Assembly (NCBI RefSeq): GCF_000518705.1
Contig: NZ_JAEC01000014.1
Location: forward strand, 62,001-126,000
Source: Shewanella colwelliana ATCC 39565
Lineage (GTDB): Bacteria; Pseudomonadota; Gammaproteobacteria; Enterobacterales; Shewanellaceae
Direction of reading: 5' to 3'
Length of the DNA stretch: 64,000 nucleotides
Within the stretch, counting starts at the first letter, position 1; the number at the start of each line of letters is the position of its first letter. A program made the translations under genes and the position numbers. A model generated the notes under the pieces. That model worked only from the letters and a program-made list of their open reading frames with translations. It did not search any database and was not told the DNA's origin. Below, one piece after another: positions 27,787 through 38,207 of the stretch.

Positions 27787-27854
27787 GAGGGCAGCGGCTA
27801 ACTTTCTCTTTAGCGTTACACCATCGACAAAAGTTAACCTCCGCGCCGGGAAGT

Positions 27855-28622
27855 CTAATTCATGCTGACAGGGCCATTAATATTGTTAAAGCTCAAATCC
27901 CCCGAACCTGCTTCAATGATATTCAGCCCTTGAGTATTGCTTACTTCGATTCCGCCAGAACCATCATCGATAGTCACTTTGCCTGCAATATCAACAACAG
28001 TCATGGCACCCGAACCATCATTGATCACAACATCACCCTTTACTTTGCTAACTTCAATACTGCCAGAGCCATCATCCAGATTGATGTTGCCATCGACATT
28101 CGCCAATACAATGCTGCCAGAGCCGTCATCGATCACCACATTTTTGCCACCATCAATGTCAATACTGCCTGAGCCATCTTTGATAATCATGTTGGCATCA
28201 ATCCCTTTAATATCAATACTGCCTGACCCATCTTCGATATCTAGCATCATGGATGCTGGCACCTTCATGACGATATCAATATAGGGTGATGAGCCATTGA
28301 ATGACACACGATAAAAGGAGTCAAAATTTGCCACTAGCTTAGCTTGGTCGCCATCACGCATTAAAGTTAGCTCAGGTTCTACGCCGTCATACCCATATAT
28401 ATTCGCTTCTAAGGTGATCTGAGTTAAGCCCTCTACCCCCTCAATGGTCAGTGCACCCGATCCAGTTTCAGCTTCCAGCCCATTCAGACCACTCGCATCT
28501 AATGACAACGCTGAGGTTCGATGATAATCAAATGATTCCATGCCAGCACCGTTAACATTAATAATGCAACCGCTTAAACCAAAAGTGAGTGCTGCTGACA
28601 ATACTAAGGGACGTAAAACCAT
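27855..28622 (-). CDS. Lipoprotein with 18-residue GSG repeats (DUF4097/DUF2807-type beta-helix)
   Basis: 255 residues. A signal peptide ends in lipobox LSGC with the lipidated Cys at 19. The C-terminal half is seven tandem repeats of 17-18 residues, each starting like IxDGSGSIDI, which is the pattern of a right-handed beta-helix. A further GSG unit is near residue 55. Related adhesin-like domains (DUF4097, DUF2807) are common in Shewanella and Bacteroidetes, with no known activity. AAGGA precedes the ATG at 28622. It stands alone, convergent with the PAP2 pair. Confidence 0.8.
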   Translation of the reverse strand: MVLRPLVLSAALTFGLSGCIINVNGAGMESFDYHRTSALSLDASGLNGLEAETGSGALTIEGVEGLTQITLEANIYGYDGVEPELTLMRDGDQAKLVANFDSFYRVSFNGSSPYIDIVMKVPASMMLDIEDGSGSIDIKGIDANMIIKDGSGSIDIDGGKNVVIDDGSGSIVLANVDGNINLDDGSGSIEVSKVKGDVVINDGSGAMTVVDIAGKVTIDDGSGGIEVSNTQGLNIIEAGSGDLSFNNINGPVSMN

Positions 28623-28839
28623 AATGAATCTTCCTTATTAAATCTTATGAACTGATTTTGTTAGCTATTTTTATCTATTGCAATGAAAAGCTTATTAGCA
28701 GAAACCATGCCAACACTGTATCTATATGTTTTAATTATGTTATATTTTCATTAACACCAAATAGAATTAGCAACACCATCACTTAGTTGTGTAAAGCACT
28801 AGATCTTGGTGAAAAGCCTAATAGTTAAGGAGACTGTTA

Positions 28840-29622
28840 ATGGACTATCTTGCCTTGAATAAAACGGCATGGGATGAGCGCGCTAAAATCCACCTCGCCT
28901 CCAAGTTTTATGATGTGCCAGGCTTCATCGCAGGCAATACCTCGTTGCAAGAAATAGAACTTGAAGCGCTAGATGTGCAAGGCAAAAGCCTGTTGCACCT
29001 ACAGTGTCACTTTGGGTTAGACACGCTATCTTGGTCACGGCTTGGCGCCAACGTCACAGGTGTTGATCTCTCATCTACCGCCATTGAACAAGCCAGAGCT
29101 TTGGCTCGGCAATGCCAACTGCAGGCTGACTTTATCTGTAGTGACATCTATCAAGCCCCTGCCCAGTTGACGCAGCAGTTCGACATTATATATACCTCAT
29201 ACGGCGTATTATGCTGGCTGCCGGACCTGCAACGCTGGGCCGATATCATCGCGGCGGCACTCAAAACTGGTGGGCAGTTTTATATGGCTGAGTTTCATCC
29301 GGTACAGGCATTAATGGAAGGCTACAGCTACTTTGCCCAAGCAGAACCTGATGTTGAGCAAGAGGCCACCTACACAGAAAACAGCTCTTCTAAAAAACAT
29401 ACCATGGTGACATGGCCACATTCACTGGCCGATGTCGTCACCGCGCTGTTAAACGCGGGCCTTGAGATAACCGCACTCAAAGAGTTTGACTTTAGCCCTT
29501 ACGATGCGTTCGAAGGACTCGTTGAAGGCCAAACATCGAGTGAACGCCCCCGATACTATCTAGTGCACCAAGGACAAAATGTACCACTTGTCTACACAGT
29601 GTCTGCAATAAAAAACCGATAA
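28840..29622 (+). CDS. Class I SAM-dependent methyltransferase
   Basis: 260 residues with the SAM-binding LHLQCHFGLDTLSWSRLGANVTGVDLS, where motif I is changed from the usual GxGxG to QCHFG. The acidic end of strand 2 is GVDLSSTAIEQAR and motif III is ADFICSDIY. The target is unknown. It has a strong AAGGAG site and its own terminator. There is no linked pathway. Confidence 0.85.
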   Translation: MDYLALNKTAWDERAKIHLASKFYDVPGFIAGNTSLQEIELEALDVQGKSLLHLQCHFGLDTLSWSRLGANVTGVDLSSTAIEQARALARQCQLQADFICSDIYQAPAQLTQQFDIIYTSYGVLCWLPDLQRWADIIAAALKTGGQFYMAEFHPVQALMEGYSYFAQAEPDVEQEATYTENSSSKKHTMVTWPHSLADVVTALLNAGLEITALKEFDFSPYDAFEGLVEGQTSSERPRYYLVHQGQNVPLVYTVSAIKNR

Positions 29623-29647
29623 AAAAGCAGGCTTGGCCTGCTTTTTT
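29621..29647. terminator. Bidirectional intrinsic terminator
   Basis: Perfect inverted repeat AAAAAAGCAGGC-TTG-GCCTGCTTTTTT between the convergent methyltransferase and M14 peptidase genes. Confidence 0.93.
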
Positions 29648-29661
29648 ATTAACCTAGCATC

Positions 29662-31500
29662 CTAATTACGTAATACCGGATAAGCTAAATAGGCTCGGTC
29701 ATAATAAGGGCTGCGTTCATAAAACCAACGCAGCCTTGCTTGAGCATCACTAGCAAAAGCAGTATCTTGCAACGCCTTATCAAACTCCGCCAGCAAGCTT
29801 GGATCTTCCGCTAACATCTTGGCAGCCATTGGCTCAACAGCGTAATGTTCAATGTATTCTGTCCGCGTAAAGATAGGGTTGAAAAATCCCCATTGGAACA
29901 GCGAGTCTGGCGATTGAGGTTCGAGTAGTAAAATAGCCAGATCCCCAAGCGGTTGTCGCGTGTCAATTTTGACAGTACCAGCTGGTAGCTGGGTGGTCAC
30001 AACCTTAGATGAGACCTCAGCTGTCACACGCTGACGTCCTTCATAATCTTGGCGGGCAAACTGCGGTGCACTAAACTGATACTGGCTTAATGAGATCGAC
30101 TTAGACTGCTCAAGCTTGGTCATACGAATGCCATGGAGCTCGAGTCGCCCGATCACCTCAGTCCATTGTGGGGGAATATAGTATGTTGATGGACGGTTGA
30201 CCTTAATATCGGCCAATGTATTACCGATCACAGGTAAGTTTTTATAGAGCTTAGGTTTGCCACTCCAGCGCACAACCTGTTCGCCACTAATCACGCTATC
30301 TTCTAGCGTGTAATCAATACCTTTAAAATCCCACCCAGCTTTCTGCTGTTCTGATTGCCAGGTTAGCGTTAGTCGCTCGCTATATCGATAACTATCTTGC
30401 TTAATGGCAGACTTAAGCGTCGTTGCTTGTTCACCCACTAATTTAAGCGTTGCTTCAAGCATCACATACGTCCCTAAAACCCTTTGCTTAAAAGGTTTTA
30501 GACTATGATTTTCAATTAAGATAGTGGGAAGATGCCGTGCATCACCATAACCATTAGAGAAGCGTGGACTGGCATTCCATAAAGATAGACCTTTGCTCAT
30601 ATCACGGTTATCCATGGCAAACACCAGCGGTCCGGGTTGATGCCCCTGACTTTGCAGCGACGCCTCGACAAAGGGACGGTATTGCTTATCTAACCAGCGA
30701 AAACTCGCAGGACTTAAACCTTGAGCAAGGTTGTAGCCGAAAGTAACGTCGTACTGATAATCGATGCCATCGGTGACATGCACATCAATATAAAGATCTG
30801 GTTGCCACTGATTAATCGCTATCAGCATATGCTGCATCTCTAGGGTATCAGCCTTAGCATAATCTCGATTGAGGTTAAGGTTATTTGCCGTGGTGCGCCA
30901 TCCCATATCAACAGGACCACGCTGATTAACACGGTTAAACTGGCTACTACGCTCGTGGCCATCCACGCTAAAAATCGGCACAAACAGTAAGTTTGCCTGT
31001 TCGAGTAGTGCACCTTTATTTCCCAGAACAATATCTCGCAGCAGCATCATACCCGCGTCTTTACCATCAATTTCGCCCGCATGAATCCCAGCCTGAACCA
31101 TCACTGTCGGCTTGTTATTAGCCGCTAAGCTCTCTGGCGTTTTGGCACCATTATCCGAGGCAATAATCATCCAGATATCACGCCCCTGAGGACTCTTCCC
31201 CAATGACACTTTTTTCAATTTGTCGGTTTGAGCAATTAACTTATCGAGCCAAGCAAAGGTTTCAACGTAGCTTGGGCTGGTTTTCAGCCCATCGCGTTCA
31301 AAAGGGGTCGCCCACTCATCATCGGCGGCCATTAACAGGGATTCGCTGTCACCATGCCATGGCTCCATTGGTGGCAAAATCGCATCATTAATATATGTAT
31401 TGGCTAACTGTGGGGTTGTTTCGGACTGCACGTCGGCACCGAGCACATAATAGCTGTTAACGCAGAGCAGCAAAGCGAGGGTTTTAGGGAGCGCACGCAT
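29662..31500 (-). CDS. M14-family zinc carboxypeptidase, exported
   Basis: 612 residues with an N-terminal signal peptide (cleavage near residue 21). Zinc ligands His140 and Glu143 (GIHAGEIDGKD) and His241 (YIDVHVTDG) and the catalytic Glu330 (TILIENHSLK) are at the spacing expected for M14. A C-terminal domain of roughly 250 residues follows. It probably trims peptides in the periplasm. Single gene; no ribosome site stronger than GGGAG before the ATG at 31500. Confidence 0.9.
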   Translation of the reverse strand: MRALPKTLALLLCVNSYYVLGADVQSETTPQLANTYINDAILPPMEPWHGDSESLLMAADDEWATPFERDGLKTSPSYVETFAWLDKLIAQTDKLKKVSLGKSPQGRDIWMIIASDNGAKTPESLAANNKPTVMVQAGIHAGEIDGKDAGMMLLRDIVLGNKGALLEQANLLFVPIFSVDGHERSSQFNRVNQRGPVDMGWRTTANNLNLNRDYAKADTLEMQHMLIAINQWQPDLYIDVHVTDGIDYQYDVTFGYNLAQGLSPASFRWLDKQYRPFVEASLQSQGHQPGPLVFAMDNRDMSKGLSLWNASPRFSNGYGDARHLPTILIENHSLKPFKQRVLGTYVMLEATLKLVGEQATTLKSAIKQDSYRYSERLTLTWQSEQQKAGWDFKGIDYTLEDSVISGEQVVRWSGKPKLYKNLPVIGNTLADIKVNRPSTYYIPPQWTEVIGRLELHGIRMTKLEQSKSISLSQYQFSAPQFARQDYEGRQRVTAEVSSKVVTTQLPAGTVKIDTRQPLGDLAILLLEPQSPDSLFQWGFFNPIFTRTEYIEHYAVEPMAAKMLAEDPSLLAEFDKALQDTAFASDAQARLRWFYERSPYYDRAYLAYPVLRN

Positions 31501-31577
31501 GATATATTTACCTAAAGGCTTATTATTAGGCAGATATCTTTAATGAAAACCTGCTTGAGTGCAACACCCAAACAGCA

Positions 31578-31602
31578 ATAAAAAGCCCAGCAGATGCTGG
31601 GC
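31578..31602 (-). terminator. Intrinsic terminator after the RND pump operon
   Basis: On the minus strand a GCCCAGCA-TC-TGCTGGGC stem followed by TTTTTATT, about 25 bp after the RND transporter stop. Confidence 0.9.
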
Positions 31603-31626
31603 TTGTTGTGCTTAGTAATCGTCGAC

Positions 31627-34600
31627 TTACTTGTCGCTACTCGACGCACCTTTTCTTTCTCGCTTACTGAAAATACGCTCAACAATAACGAAGAAGATAG
31701 GGATAAAGAAGATCCCCATAAAGGTTGAGCTCATCATGCCACCCAATACCGCAGTACCAATCGCATTCTGGCTACCAGAACCAACGCCACTACTAATCGC
31801 AAGCGGCACAACCCCTAAACCAAAGGCAAGAGAAGTCATCAAGATTGGACGTAAACGAACTCGCACCGCATGCAGGGTCGCTTCAACCAAACCTGCACCT
31901 TTTTCATAGAACTCTTTAGCAAATTCCACAATCAAAATGGCGTTTTTCGTCGCAAGCCCCACAGTCGTTAGCAGACCAACCTGGAAGAATACGTCGTTAG
32001 GCAGACCACGACCATTCATCGCAATAAGCGCTCCGATAATCCCTAGCGGCACCACGAGGATAACGGCAAACGGTACTGACCAACTCTCGTACAGGGCAGC
32101 CAAAACAAGGAATACGACAATAATAGAGAGAGCGTAAAGCATTGGCGCTTGGTTGCCAGAGAGGCGCTCCTCGTAAGACAAGCCGTTCCACTCAACACCA
32201 AACCCTGGTGGTAACTGTTTAACCATATCTTCGATAATATTCATCGCCTCACCCGTGCTGAATCCAGGCGCAACACCACCTTGAATATTCATCGCAGGTA
32301 AACCGTTGAAACGCTCAAGTCTTGGCGAACCAAACTCCCAGGTCCCTGTTGCAAAGGCAGAGAAAGGCACCATCTCACCATTGGCATTTCTCACATACCA
32401 AGAGTCGATATCTTCAGGTTGCATACGGTAATCGGCATCGCCTTGAACATACACTTTCTTCACACGTCCACGGTCAATAAAGTCATTAACATAATTACCA
32501 CCCCATGCCGTACCCAACACACTGTTTACAGAGTCGATGTCGATACCAAGCGCACGCAACTTGGCGTGATCAATATGGATCTGGTACAAAGGCGCATCTT
32601 CTTGACCATTAGGGCGAACCCCAACTAGGTTAGGGTTTTGTGATGCCATACCAAGCAGCATATTACGCGCTTCAACCAACTTATCATGGCCTTGACCATT
32701 TCTATCTTGCAGATAGAAGTCAAAACCGTTCGCTGTACCTAACTCGATAACCGCAGGTGGGACAAAGGCAAATACAAAAGCTTCTTTCATCTGCATAAAC
32801 ATGCCCATGGCACGTCCTGCAACAGATTGCACATCTTGACCTGGGTTTTGACGTTCTGACCAATCTTTAAGACCAACGAACGCGATACCCATATTTTGGC
32901 CATTACCCGCAAAACTGAAGCCCGATACACTAAAGACAGACTTAACATTGTCACCTTCAGCATTGAGGTAAAAGTCAGTCACATCTTCCAGCACATTCTG
33001 CGTGGCTTCTTGGGTCGAGTTCACCGGCAAAATCGCTTGAGTAAACAAAATACCCTGATCTTCGTCGGGTAAAAAAGCGGTTGGCATACGCATAAAGATC
33101 CAACCCACGGCGACAGTAATGGCTAAAAACACCATCATAGTACGACCCGCACGTTTAATCATGGCTGCCACGCCAGCTTCATAGCGCGATGTTAACGCAT
33201 CAAACTTACGGTTAAACCATCCGAAGAAGCCGGTTTTTGCATGGCTCTCGCCCTTAGCAATAGGCTTCAACATAGTGGCACATAGTGCAGGTGTGAGAAT
33301 GATAGCAACCATGACCGACAGTGCCATCGCGGAGACAATGGTAATAGAGAACTGTCGATAAATAACCCCGGTTGAGCCTGACATAAATGCCATAGGCACA
33401 AACACGGCGCTAAGCGTTAAACCAATACCCACCAGAGCACCAGTGATCTGGTCCATCGACTTCTTCGTCGCCTCGATGGGACTCAGTCCCTCCTCCTGCA
33501 TTACCCGCTCAACGTTTTCCACCACAACAATCGCATCATCCACCAACAAACCGATCGCCAGTACCATAGCAAACATGGTTAAGGTGTTAATTGAGAAACC
33601 TGCTGCCGACAAAATAGCAAAGGTTCCCAAGAGCACCACAGGCACCGCAATCGTAGGAATAAGCGTTGCGCGAAAGTTCTGCAAGAACAGATACATGATC
33701 AAAAATACTAAGACCACGGCTTCGAGTAGCGTATGCACAACCCCTTCAATTGATTTTTCAACGAAAGGTGTCGTGTCATAGGGGTACACCACCTCCATCC
33801 CTGCTGGGAAGAAAGGCTTAAGCTCATCAATTTTTTCGCGCACCAATTCTGCGGTAGCGAGTGCGTTGGCCCCCGTCGCTAACTGAATACCGATACCCGC
33901 TGCAGGCTTACCATTATAGAAAGATTCGACGGCGTAACTTTCTGCACCTAACTCCACTCGCGCCACATCTTCTAGAAAGACCTTAGCCCCTGAAGTATCA
34001 GCCTTAATAATGATCTTTTTAAATTGGTCGGCCGTCTGCAATCGGCTTTGTGCCGAGACAGTCGCATTGAGCTCTTGTCCTGCAACCGATGGCGAGCCCC
34101 CTAATTGCCCGGCAGAGACTTGTGCATTTTGCTCACGAATCGACGAGATAATATCTTGACTGGTTAAGTTATATTGTGTCAGTTTTAACGGATCTAACCA
34201 GATTCGCATCGCATACTGTGCGCCAAATAACTGGATAGTCCCCACGCCTGGTACACGACTTAGCGGATCTTGAATGTTAGAGCCTACGTAGTCAGAGATA
34301 TCGTTTTTATCTAAAGAGCCATCTTCTGATACAAAGCCTGCAACCATCAAAAAGCCCGCACTCGACTTAGCAACGTTTACACCTTGAGCCTGAACCTCTT
34401 GTGGCAACAAAGGCATCGCAAGCTGTAACTTGTTTTGTACCTGCACCTGCGCAATATCAGGATCGGCTTCGGCGTTAAAGGTTAAGGTGATCTGTGCATT
34501 ACCAAAACTATCACTGGTCGAAGAGATATAGCGCAAGTTATCAAGACCCGTCATGCGTTGCTCAATCACCTGAGTGACCGAATCTTCCATGGTCTTAGCT

Positions 34601-34758
34601 GATGCACCTGGGTATACCGCACTAATCACCACCGAAGGGGGCGCAATACTAGGGTATTGCGAAACGGGCAAACCAAAGATGGATAGCACCCCCGCCATCA
34701 TCACAATGATGGCGATTACCCAAGCAAAAATAGGGCGATCAATAAAGAAACGTGCCAT
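31627..34758 (-). CDS. RND multidrug efflux transporter, HAE1 family (AcrB/MexB-like)
   Basis: 1043 residues with the standard N terminus [16 protein letters not shown], twelve transmembrane segments and two large periplasmic loops. The proton-relay Asp pair is in [13 protein letters not shown]. The length and spacing match AcrB/MexB. It is the inner-membrane proton/drug antiporter of a tripartite pump. The adaptor gene lies 9 bp upstream. No outer-membrane TolC gene or TetR repressor is next to it. Confidence 0.94.
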   Translation of the reverse strand: MARFFIDRPIFAWVIAIIVMMAGVLSIFGLPVSQYPSIAPPSVVISAVYPGASAKTMEDSVTQVIEQRMTGLDNLRYISSTSDSFGNAQITLTFNAEADPDIAQVQVQNKLQLAMPLLPQEVQAQGVNVAKSSAGFLMVAGFVSEDGSLDKNDISDYVGSNIQDPLSRVPGVGTIQLFGAQYAMRIWLDPLKLTQYNLTSQDIISSIREQNAQVSAGQLGGSPSVAGQELNATVSAQSRLQTADQFKKIIIKADTSGAKVFLEDVARVELGAESYAVESFYNGKPAAGIGIQLATGANALATAELVREKIDELKPFFPAGMEVVYPYDTTPFVEKSIEGVVHTLLEAVVLVFLIMYLFLQNFRATLIPTIAVPVVLLGTFAILSAAGFSINTLTMFAMVLAIGLLVDDAIVVVENVERVMQEEGLSPIEATKKSMDQITGALVGIGLTLSAVFVPMAFMSGSTGVIYRQFSITIVSAMALSVMVAIILTPALCATMLKPIAKGESHAKTGFFGWFNRKFDALTSRYEAGVAAMIKRAGRTMMVFLAITVAVGWIFMRMPTAFLPDEDQGILFTQAILPVNSTQEATQNVLEDVTDFYLNAEGDNVKSVFSVSGFSFAGNGQNMGIAFVGLKDWSERQNPGQDVQSVAGRAMGMFMQMKEAFVFAFVPPAVIELGTANGFDFYLQDRNGQGHDKLVEARNMLLGMASQNPNLVGVRPNGQEDAPLYQIHIDHAKLRALGIDIDSVNSVLGTAWGGNYVNDFIDRGRVKKVYVQGDADYRMQPEDIDSWYVRNANGEMVPFSAFATGTWEFGSPRLERFNGLPAMNIQGGVAPGFSTGEAMNIIEDMVKQLPPGFGVEWNGLSYEERLSGNQAPMLYALSIIVVFLVLAALYESWSVPFAVILVVPLGIIGALIAMNGRGLPNDVFFQVGLLTTVGLATKNAILIVEFAKEFYEKGAGLVEATLHAVRVRLRPILMTSLAFGLGVVPLAISSGVGSGSQNAIGTAVLGGMMSSTFMGIFFIPIFFVIVERIFSKRERKGASSSDK

Positions 34759-34767
34759 GATTACACC

Positions 34768-35925
34768 CTATTTCTGTTGTTGTGCTTGAGGTTGCTTGTC
34801 TGCAACCAAAGGACCAGCTTTAACTGCCATACCTGGACGGATTTTCTGCAGACCTTCAACGATAAGCTCGTCTCCCACAGCTAATCCATCAGTAATTCGC
34901 CACTGGTTGTTAATCACTTCAGCAGTCGTCACCACACGTGAAGCCACTTTTCCTTCGCCATCAATCACCATGGCAACAGCTTGGCCCTTCGTATTGCGAG
35001 TAATCGCCCGTTGTGGCACCAAAATCGCCTGTGGATCCGTACCTGTATTCAGCACAGCTCGGACATACATGCCTGGCATAAGCACACCATCAGGGTTAGG
35101 GAACTCAGCTCGTAAAATCACTGAGCCAGTATTTTCATTCACACTCACTTCAGCAAACTGTAACGTACCCGTTTGGCCATAAGTCGTGCCATCTTCCAGA
35201 ATGAGTTGAACATCGGCGTTTTCAGCCGCTTCTAACTGACCCGCTTTTAACTTGGCTTTTAAACGTAGTAGTTGCGCACTTGATTGAGCAATTTCAATAT
35301 TGATCGGATCAAGCTGCTGAATAGTCGCCAAAGTTTGGCTCTGATTCGCCGTAACAAGTGCCCCTGCGGTGATAGAAGATTTACCCACGCGCCCAGAAAT
35401 AGGAGCACGAACTTCAGTGTACTCGAGGTTTATTTTTGCTGTATTAATAGCGGCTTCAGCAACGGTAACGCGCGCCATCGCCTCTTTGTAAGCAGCATCA
35501 GCTTCATCATAATCTTGTTCACTGATAGAGTTTAATTTAACCAGCTTTTCAAATCGTAGCGCCTTTGCTTTCGCAGAAACTAAACCCGCCTGTGCACTCT
35601 TTAAGTCTGCTTTTGCACTGACCAACGCCGCTTTATAGGTAGATGAATCAATTTGATAGAGAGACTGACCCTTTACCACATCTTTACCTTCAACGAAGCC
35701 ACGATTAATGATAATCCCGCTGACTTGGGGACGAACTTCGGCTTCTAAATACGCCTTACTGCGACCAGGTAACTCAACCAAGATAGATTGAGGTTCGGCA
35801 ACGACAGTGACAGAACCAACTTCCATAGGTCCTCGGTCCTGTGGACCTTGTTCAGGCTTTTGCTCACACCCTGTTATCCATAACGCCACACTTAACACTG
35901 AGGCAATTTTCACTATTTGCCGCAT
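34768..35925 (-). CDS. RND efflux periplasmic adaptor (AcrA/MexA-like), lipoprotein
   Basis: About 385 residues. The N-terminal signal ends with a lipobox (WITGC, Cys20). It then has a beta-barrel/lipoyl core (VRPQVSGIIINRGFVEGKDVVKGQ), a coiled-coil hairpin rich in Ala/Lys (about 100-170), a mirrored lipoyl half (APISGRVGKSSI) and a membrane-proximal domain. Longer ORFs begin at 36003, but the ATG at 35925 has AGGAG six bases upstream and gives a clean lipoprotein signal. Operon with the transporter. Confidence 0.93.
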   Translation of the reverse strand: MRQIVKIASVLSVALWITGCEQKPEQGPQDRGPMEVGSVTVVAEPQSILVELPGRSKAYLEAEVRPQVSGIIINRGFVEGKDVVKGQSLYQIDSSTYKAALVSAKADLKSAQAGLVSAKAKALRFEKLVKLNSISEQDYDEADAAYKEAMARVTVAEAAINTAKINLEYTEVRAPISGRVGKSSITAGALVTANQSQTLATIQQLDPINIEIAQSSAQLLRLKAKLKAGQLEAAENADVQLILEDGTTYGQTGTLQFAEVSVNENTGSVILRAEFPNPDGVLMPGMYVRAVLNTGTDPQAILVPQRAITRNTKGQAVAMVIDGEGKVASRVVTTAEVINNQWRITDGLAVGDELIVEGLQKIRPGMAVKAGPLVADKQPQAQQQK

Positions 35926-36363
35926 GATAACTCCTAATTTGAGCTGCCAAACAAGATTTTCTCGAGCAGTTGATAGTACTTTCGAGCTACATTGTGGGAG
36001 CATAATTTTCTGTTAAAATTCTGAAGGTCTATTTATCTCATACCCATGGCTAGGCAACAAGAATTACAGCCGGGTGATTTTGTAAGTTAATGCAAATTTT
36101 TATATGAAACCATCGAGTCATGTTAATTTTTAGTGAAACAATGGGTTCTGCGCAGCCGCTTGCAACAACCATGTAGACAAAGTGTAAATAAAAAGCACTT
36201 AACATGCTTAGCTATCTCCATGTTAAACATCAAGTTAAACCACTCCTATTCATAAGTTTTCATATTTGTTTTCTGTTAGTTCATTCTCGGCCCAAAGGCT
36301 GTTCATAAGTTCGGCATATATTGCTTACAACAGCCAAAACAACAGCGACATGAGATGATGATT
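35926..36363. other. Divergent intergenic region between the efflux operon and the porin
   Basis: About 430 bp, AT-rich, with a direct repeat TTCATAAGTT at 36249-36258 and 36302-36311. No TetR-like palindrome was found by eye. Promoters for both flanking genes must lie here. Confidence 0.4.
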
Positions 36364-37110
36364 ATGAACAAGACAAGCCCACTAAAAAGTGCACTAGTAA
36401 TAGGTAGTTTTTTACTATCCGCGACCTCTATTGCCCACGCAGAGGATAATCAAGTATTAGGTGGAACCCTCACAGGCAACCTAACTTTTGCTTCTGACTA
36501 TGTATTTCGTGGTGAATCTGAAACCATGGATGGCGACGTTCCGGTTGTTCAAGGCACATTAGGATGGGGTAACGATGATGGTTGGTATGGCGGCGTTTTT
36601 GCCTCAAACATCAAATTTGCCGATCCGAACCTTGAAATAGTCACCGCCCCTTATATTGGTAAAGCTGGTGAGTTTGGCGACAGCGGTTTTACCTATGATG
36701 TGATGGTATTTTCATACCTTTACCCTGGCGCTTCGTACTCTAACTACACTGAGTTATGGATGAAAGTCGGCAAACAATTCGGCCAAGCCAACATTCAACT
36801 TGAAGTCACACCAACAATTGATGATTGGTTTGGCGTTGATGGATGGCAAGGCGTTAACTACTCCATTCACCCAAGCTATCAATTTGATAATGGACTTAAG
36901 GTGTCAGGTAGTGTGGGCTATCAAGATCTAGATGGTGACGGAGCCGAAGGTTGGGGCCACTGGAACTTAGGTGTCAGCAAGATGTTTGCTGGTCTTAGTT
37001 TCGATTTGAGATATCACGGAAGCACCGTTGATGAAACTCATAAAGTTTATGGTACACAAACGAAAATTTTTGATGACCGTGTGGTTATCGGTATTAACAA
37101 GAGCTTTTAA
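36364..37110 (+). CDS. TorF-family putative outer-membrane porin
   Basis: About 248 residues with an N-terminal signal (cleavage after AHA). The rest consists of amphipathic beta strands with the family motif LTFASDYVFRGESE and a C-terminal aromatic-ended strand (VVIGINKSF), as in outer-membrane proteins. The best family match is the TorF/Gcw_chp group of uncharacterised porins (TIGR02001). Three ATGs lie within ten bases (36355, 36358, 36364); the last has the best spacing from GAG. Unlinked to the neighbouring efflux genes. Confidence 0.85.
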   Translation: MNKTSPLKSALVIGSFLLSATSIAHAEDNQVLGGTLTGNLTFASDYVFRGESETMDGDVPVVQGTLGWGNDDGWYGGVFASNIKFADPNLEIVTAPYIGKAGEFGDSGFTYDVMVFSYLYPGASYSNYTELWMKVGKQFGQANIQLEVTPTIDDWFGVDGWQGVNYSIHPSYQFDNGLKVSGSVGYQDLDGDGAEGWGHWNLGVSKMFAGLSFDLRYHGSTVDETHKVYGTQTKIFDDRVVIGINKSF

Positions 37111-37162
37111 TCGGTTCTAGTTAGCGCACTTTGCTTTATCTCTACATTTCCTGCATACCTTT

Positions 37163-37188
37163 GCCAGCCCCTACGGGCTGGCTTTTTT
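37163..37188 (+). terminator. Intrinsic terminator after the porin
   Basis: GCCAGCCC-CTAC-GGGCTGGC stem followed by TTTTTTG. Confidence 0.92.
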
Positions 37189-37272
37189 GTATAAGGATAT
37201 ACTTATCCCTGGTGTCCAAGGACGGACATTGAAGGGGTTTGTATAAGGATCCCCCCCTATAGTCTGGTGTCC
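37189..37272. repeat. Imperfect tandem repeat, about 52-55 bp period
   Basis: GTATAAGGAT occurs at 37189-37198 and 37241-37250, and CTGGTGTCC followed by xAGGA at 37209 and 37264. The copies differ in the middle. It lies between the porin terminator and the Tag-like gene stop. Function unknown. Confidence 0.6.
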
Positions 37273-37298
37273 GAGGATAAGCATCTAACCAACAAACG

Positions 37299-37988
37299 TT
37301 AAAGACGGTTGTCACCTACACTGCAGGCTACTATCCGACTAATGTGCGCCAAGCTCAGCCCTGATTCTTGTTGCCATGTCGTAAATACCGCCTGCACCTG
37401 CTTTAACCCTCCTTTTGAGGTAAAACCATAATCAATCAACTTATTCGCAGTAAAGTAACCTTTAACATCCTCGGTCAACAAAAAAGTGTCTTTGCCGATC
37501 GCACGTAAAAAATAGGGACCAGTATTGCCGCCCAGCCGATTACCTAAGCGCTTTAACTCCGCCCACAATCCAGTAATATTATCGCTTGGCCAATCGGCGA
37601 TAAACTCAGCAAAGCTACCATGTTGTAAGGCGAGTTCATGTACCATCAGGGCATTATCATAAATCGCCATGGTCTTCTTAAGGTGACGAATAAGCTCACT
37701 GTCACTCGCTCTTTGTTGCAGTTGCTCAGGAGAGAGCATTAGTACTTTATGGGGTTCGAAATCAAAAAATGCCCGCTCATAAGCAGGCCATTTATTATCG
37801 ACAATTCGCCAAACAAAGCCGCATTGAAACACTTTCCGGCTCAACTCAGACAATAATTCAGCGTCACTGTATTGTGCAATTTCTGCCACATTGTTCGATT
37901 GAGGCAACAGTGACTGCAGCGATTGCTCACCGCCTTTGCGCTCACATGCACGCTGATGAATGGTGGCGAATGATTCTAAATGTGTCAT
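37299..37988 (-). CDS. DNA-3-methyladenine glycosylase I family protein, divergent
   Basis: About 229 residues in the HhH-GPD/Tag superfamily. It has the core segment SRKVFQCGFVWRIVDNKWPAYERAFFDFEP, which parallels GLSWITILKK...NYEAAFANFDP of true Tag, and the helix-hairpin region RLGNRLGGNTGPYFLRAIG. The four zinc ligands of E. coli Tag are not seen, so substrate range probably differs. A longer ORF (to 38186) lacks homologous N-terminal sequence; the ATG at 37988 with AGAGA upstream is preferred. It is divergent from the LysR gene. Confidence 0.75.
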   Translation of the reverse strand: MTHLESFATIHQRACERKGGEQSLQSLLPQSNNVAEIAQYSDAELLSELSRKVFQCGFVWRIVDNKWPAYERAFFDFEPHKVLMLSPEQLQQRASDSELIRHLKKTMAIYDNALMVHELALQHGSFAEFIADWPSDNITGLWAELKRLGNRLGGNTGPYFLRAIGKDTFLLTEDVKGYFTANKLIDYGFTSKGGLKQVQAVFTTWQQESGLSLAHISRIVACSVGDNRL

Positions 37989-38207
37989 AACTATCTCTAA
38001 ATGATATTGGCGATACCAAGTTACAAAACTTGTTATTAGTACCCTATTAATACTGAAAAGCCAAAGATAACGATCATCACCGCACTTAAAATAAATGCCA
38101 ATATTCACGCTCAACTTTGACTTATTAGATAATATACGTAATAAATAAGTGTGACACTTAGGTGTTTGATAACCACATATAAACAATAGTTGGCTGAGGA
38201 CTCGTTT

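Noticed and set aside
27930..28284. Plus-strand open frames inside the repeat lipoprotein gene
   Set aside because: They arise from the repeated GSG codons on the other strand, which lack stops in several frames.
35926..36003. N-terminal extension of the efflux adaptor
   Set aside because: It would bury the lipoprotein signal; AGGAG sits at the correct distance from the ATG at 35925.
36249..36311. TTCATAAGTT direct repeat as a defined operator for the efflux genes
   Set aside because: Only two copies 53 bp apart in AT-rich DNA with no symmetry; kept as a note only.
37989..38186. N-terminal extension of the Tag-like gene
   Set aside because: The extra 66 residues have no family similarity, while the ATG at 37988 has a ribosome site.
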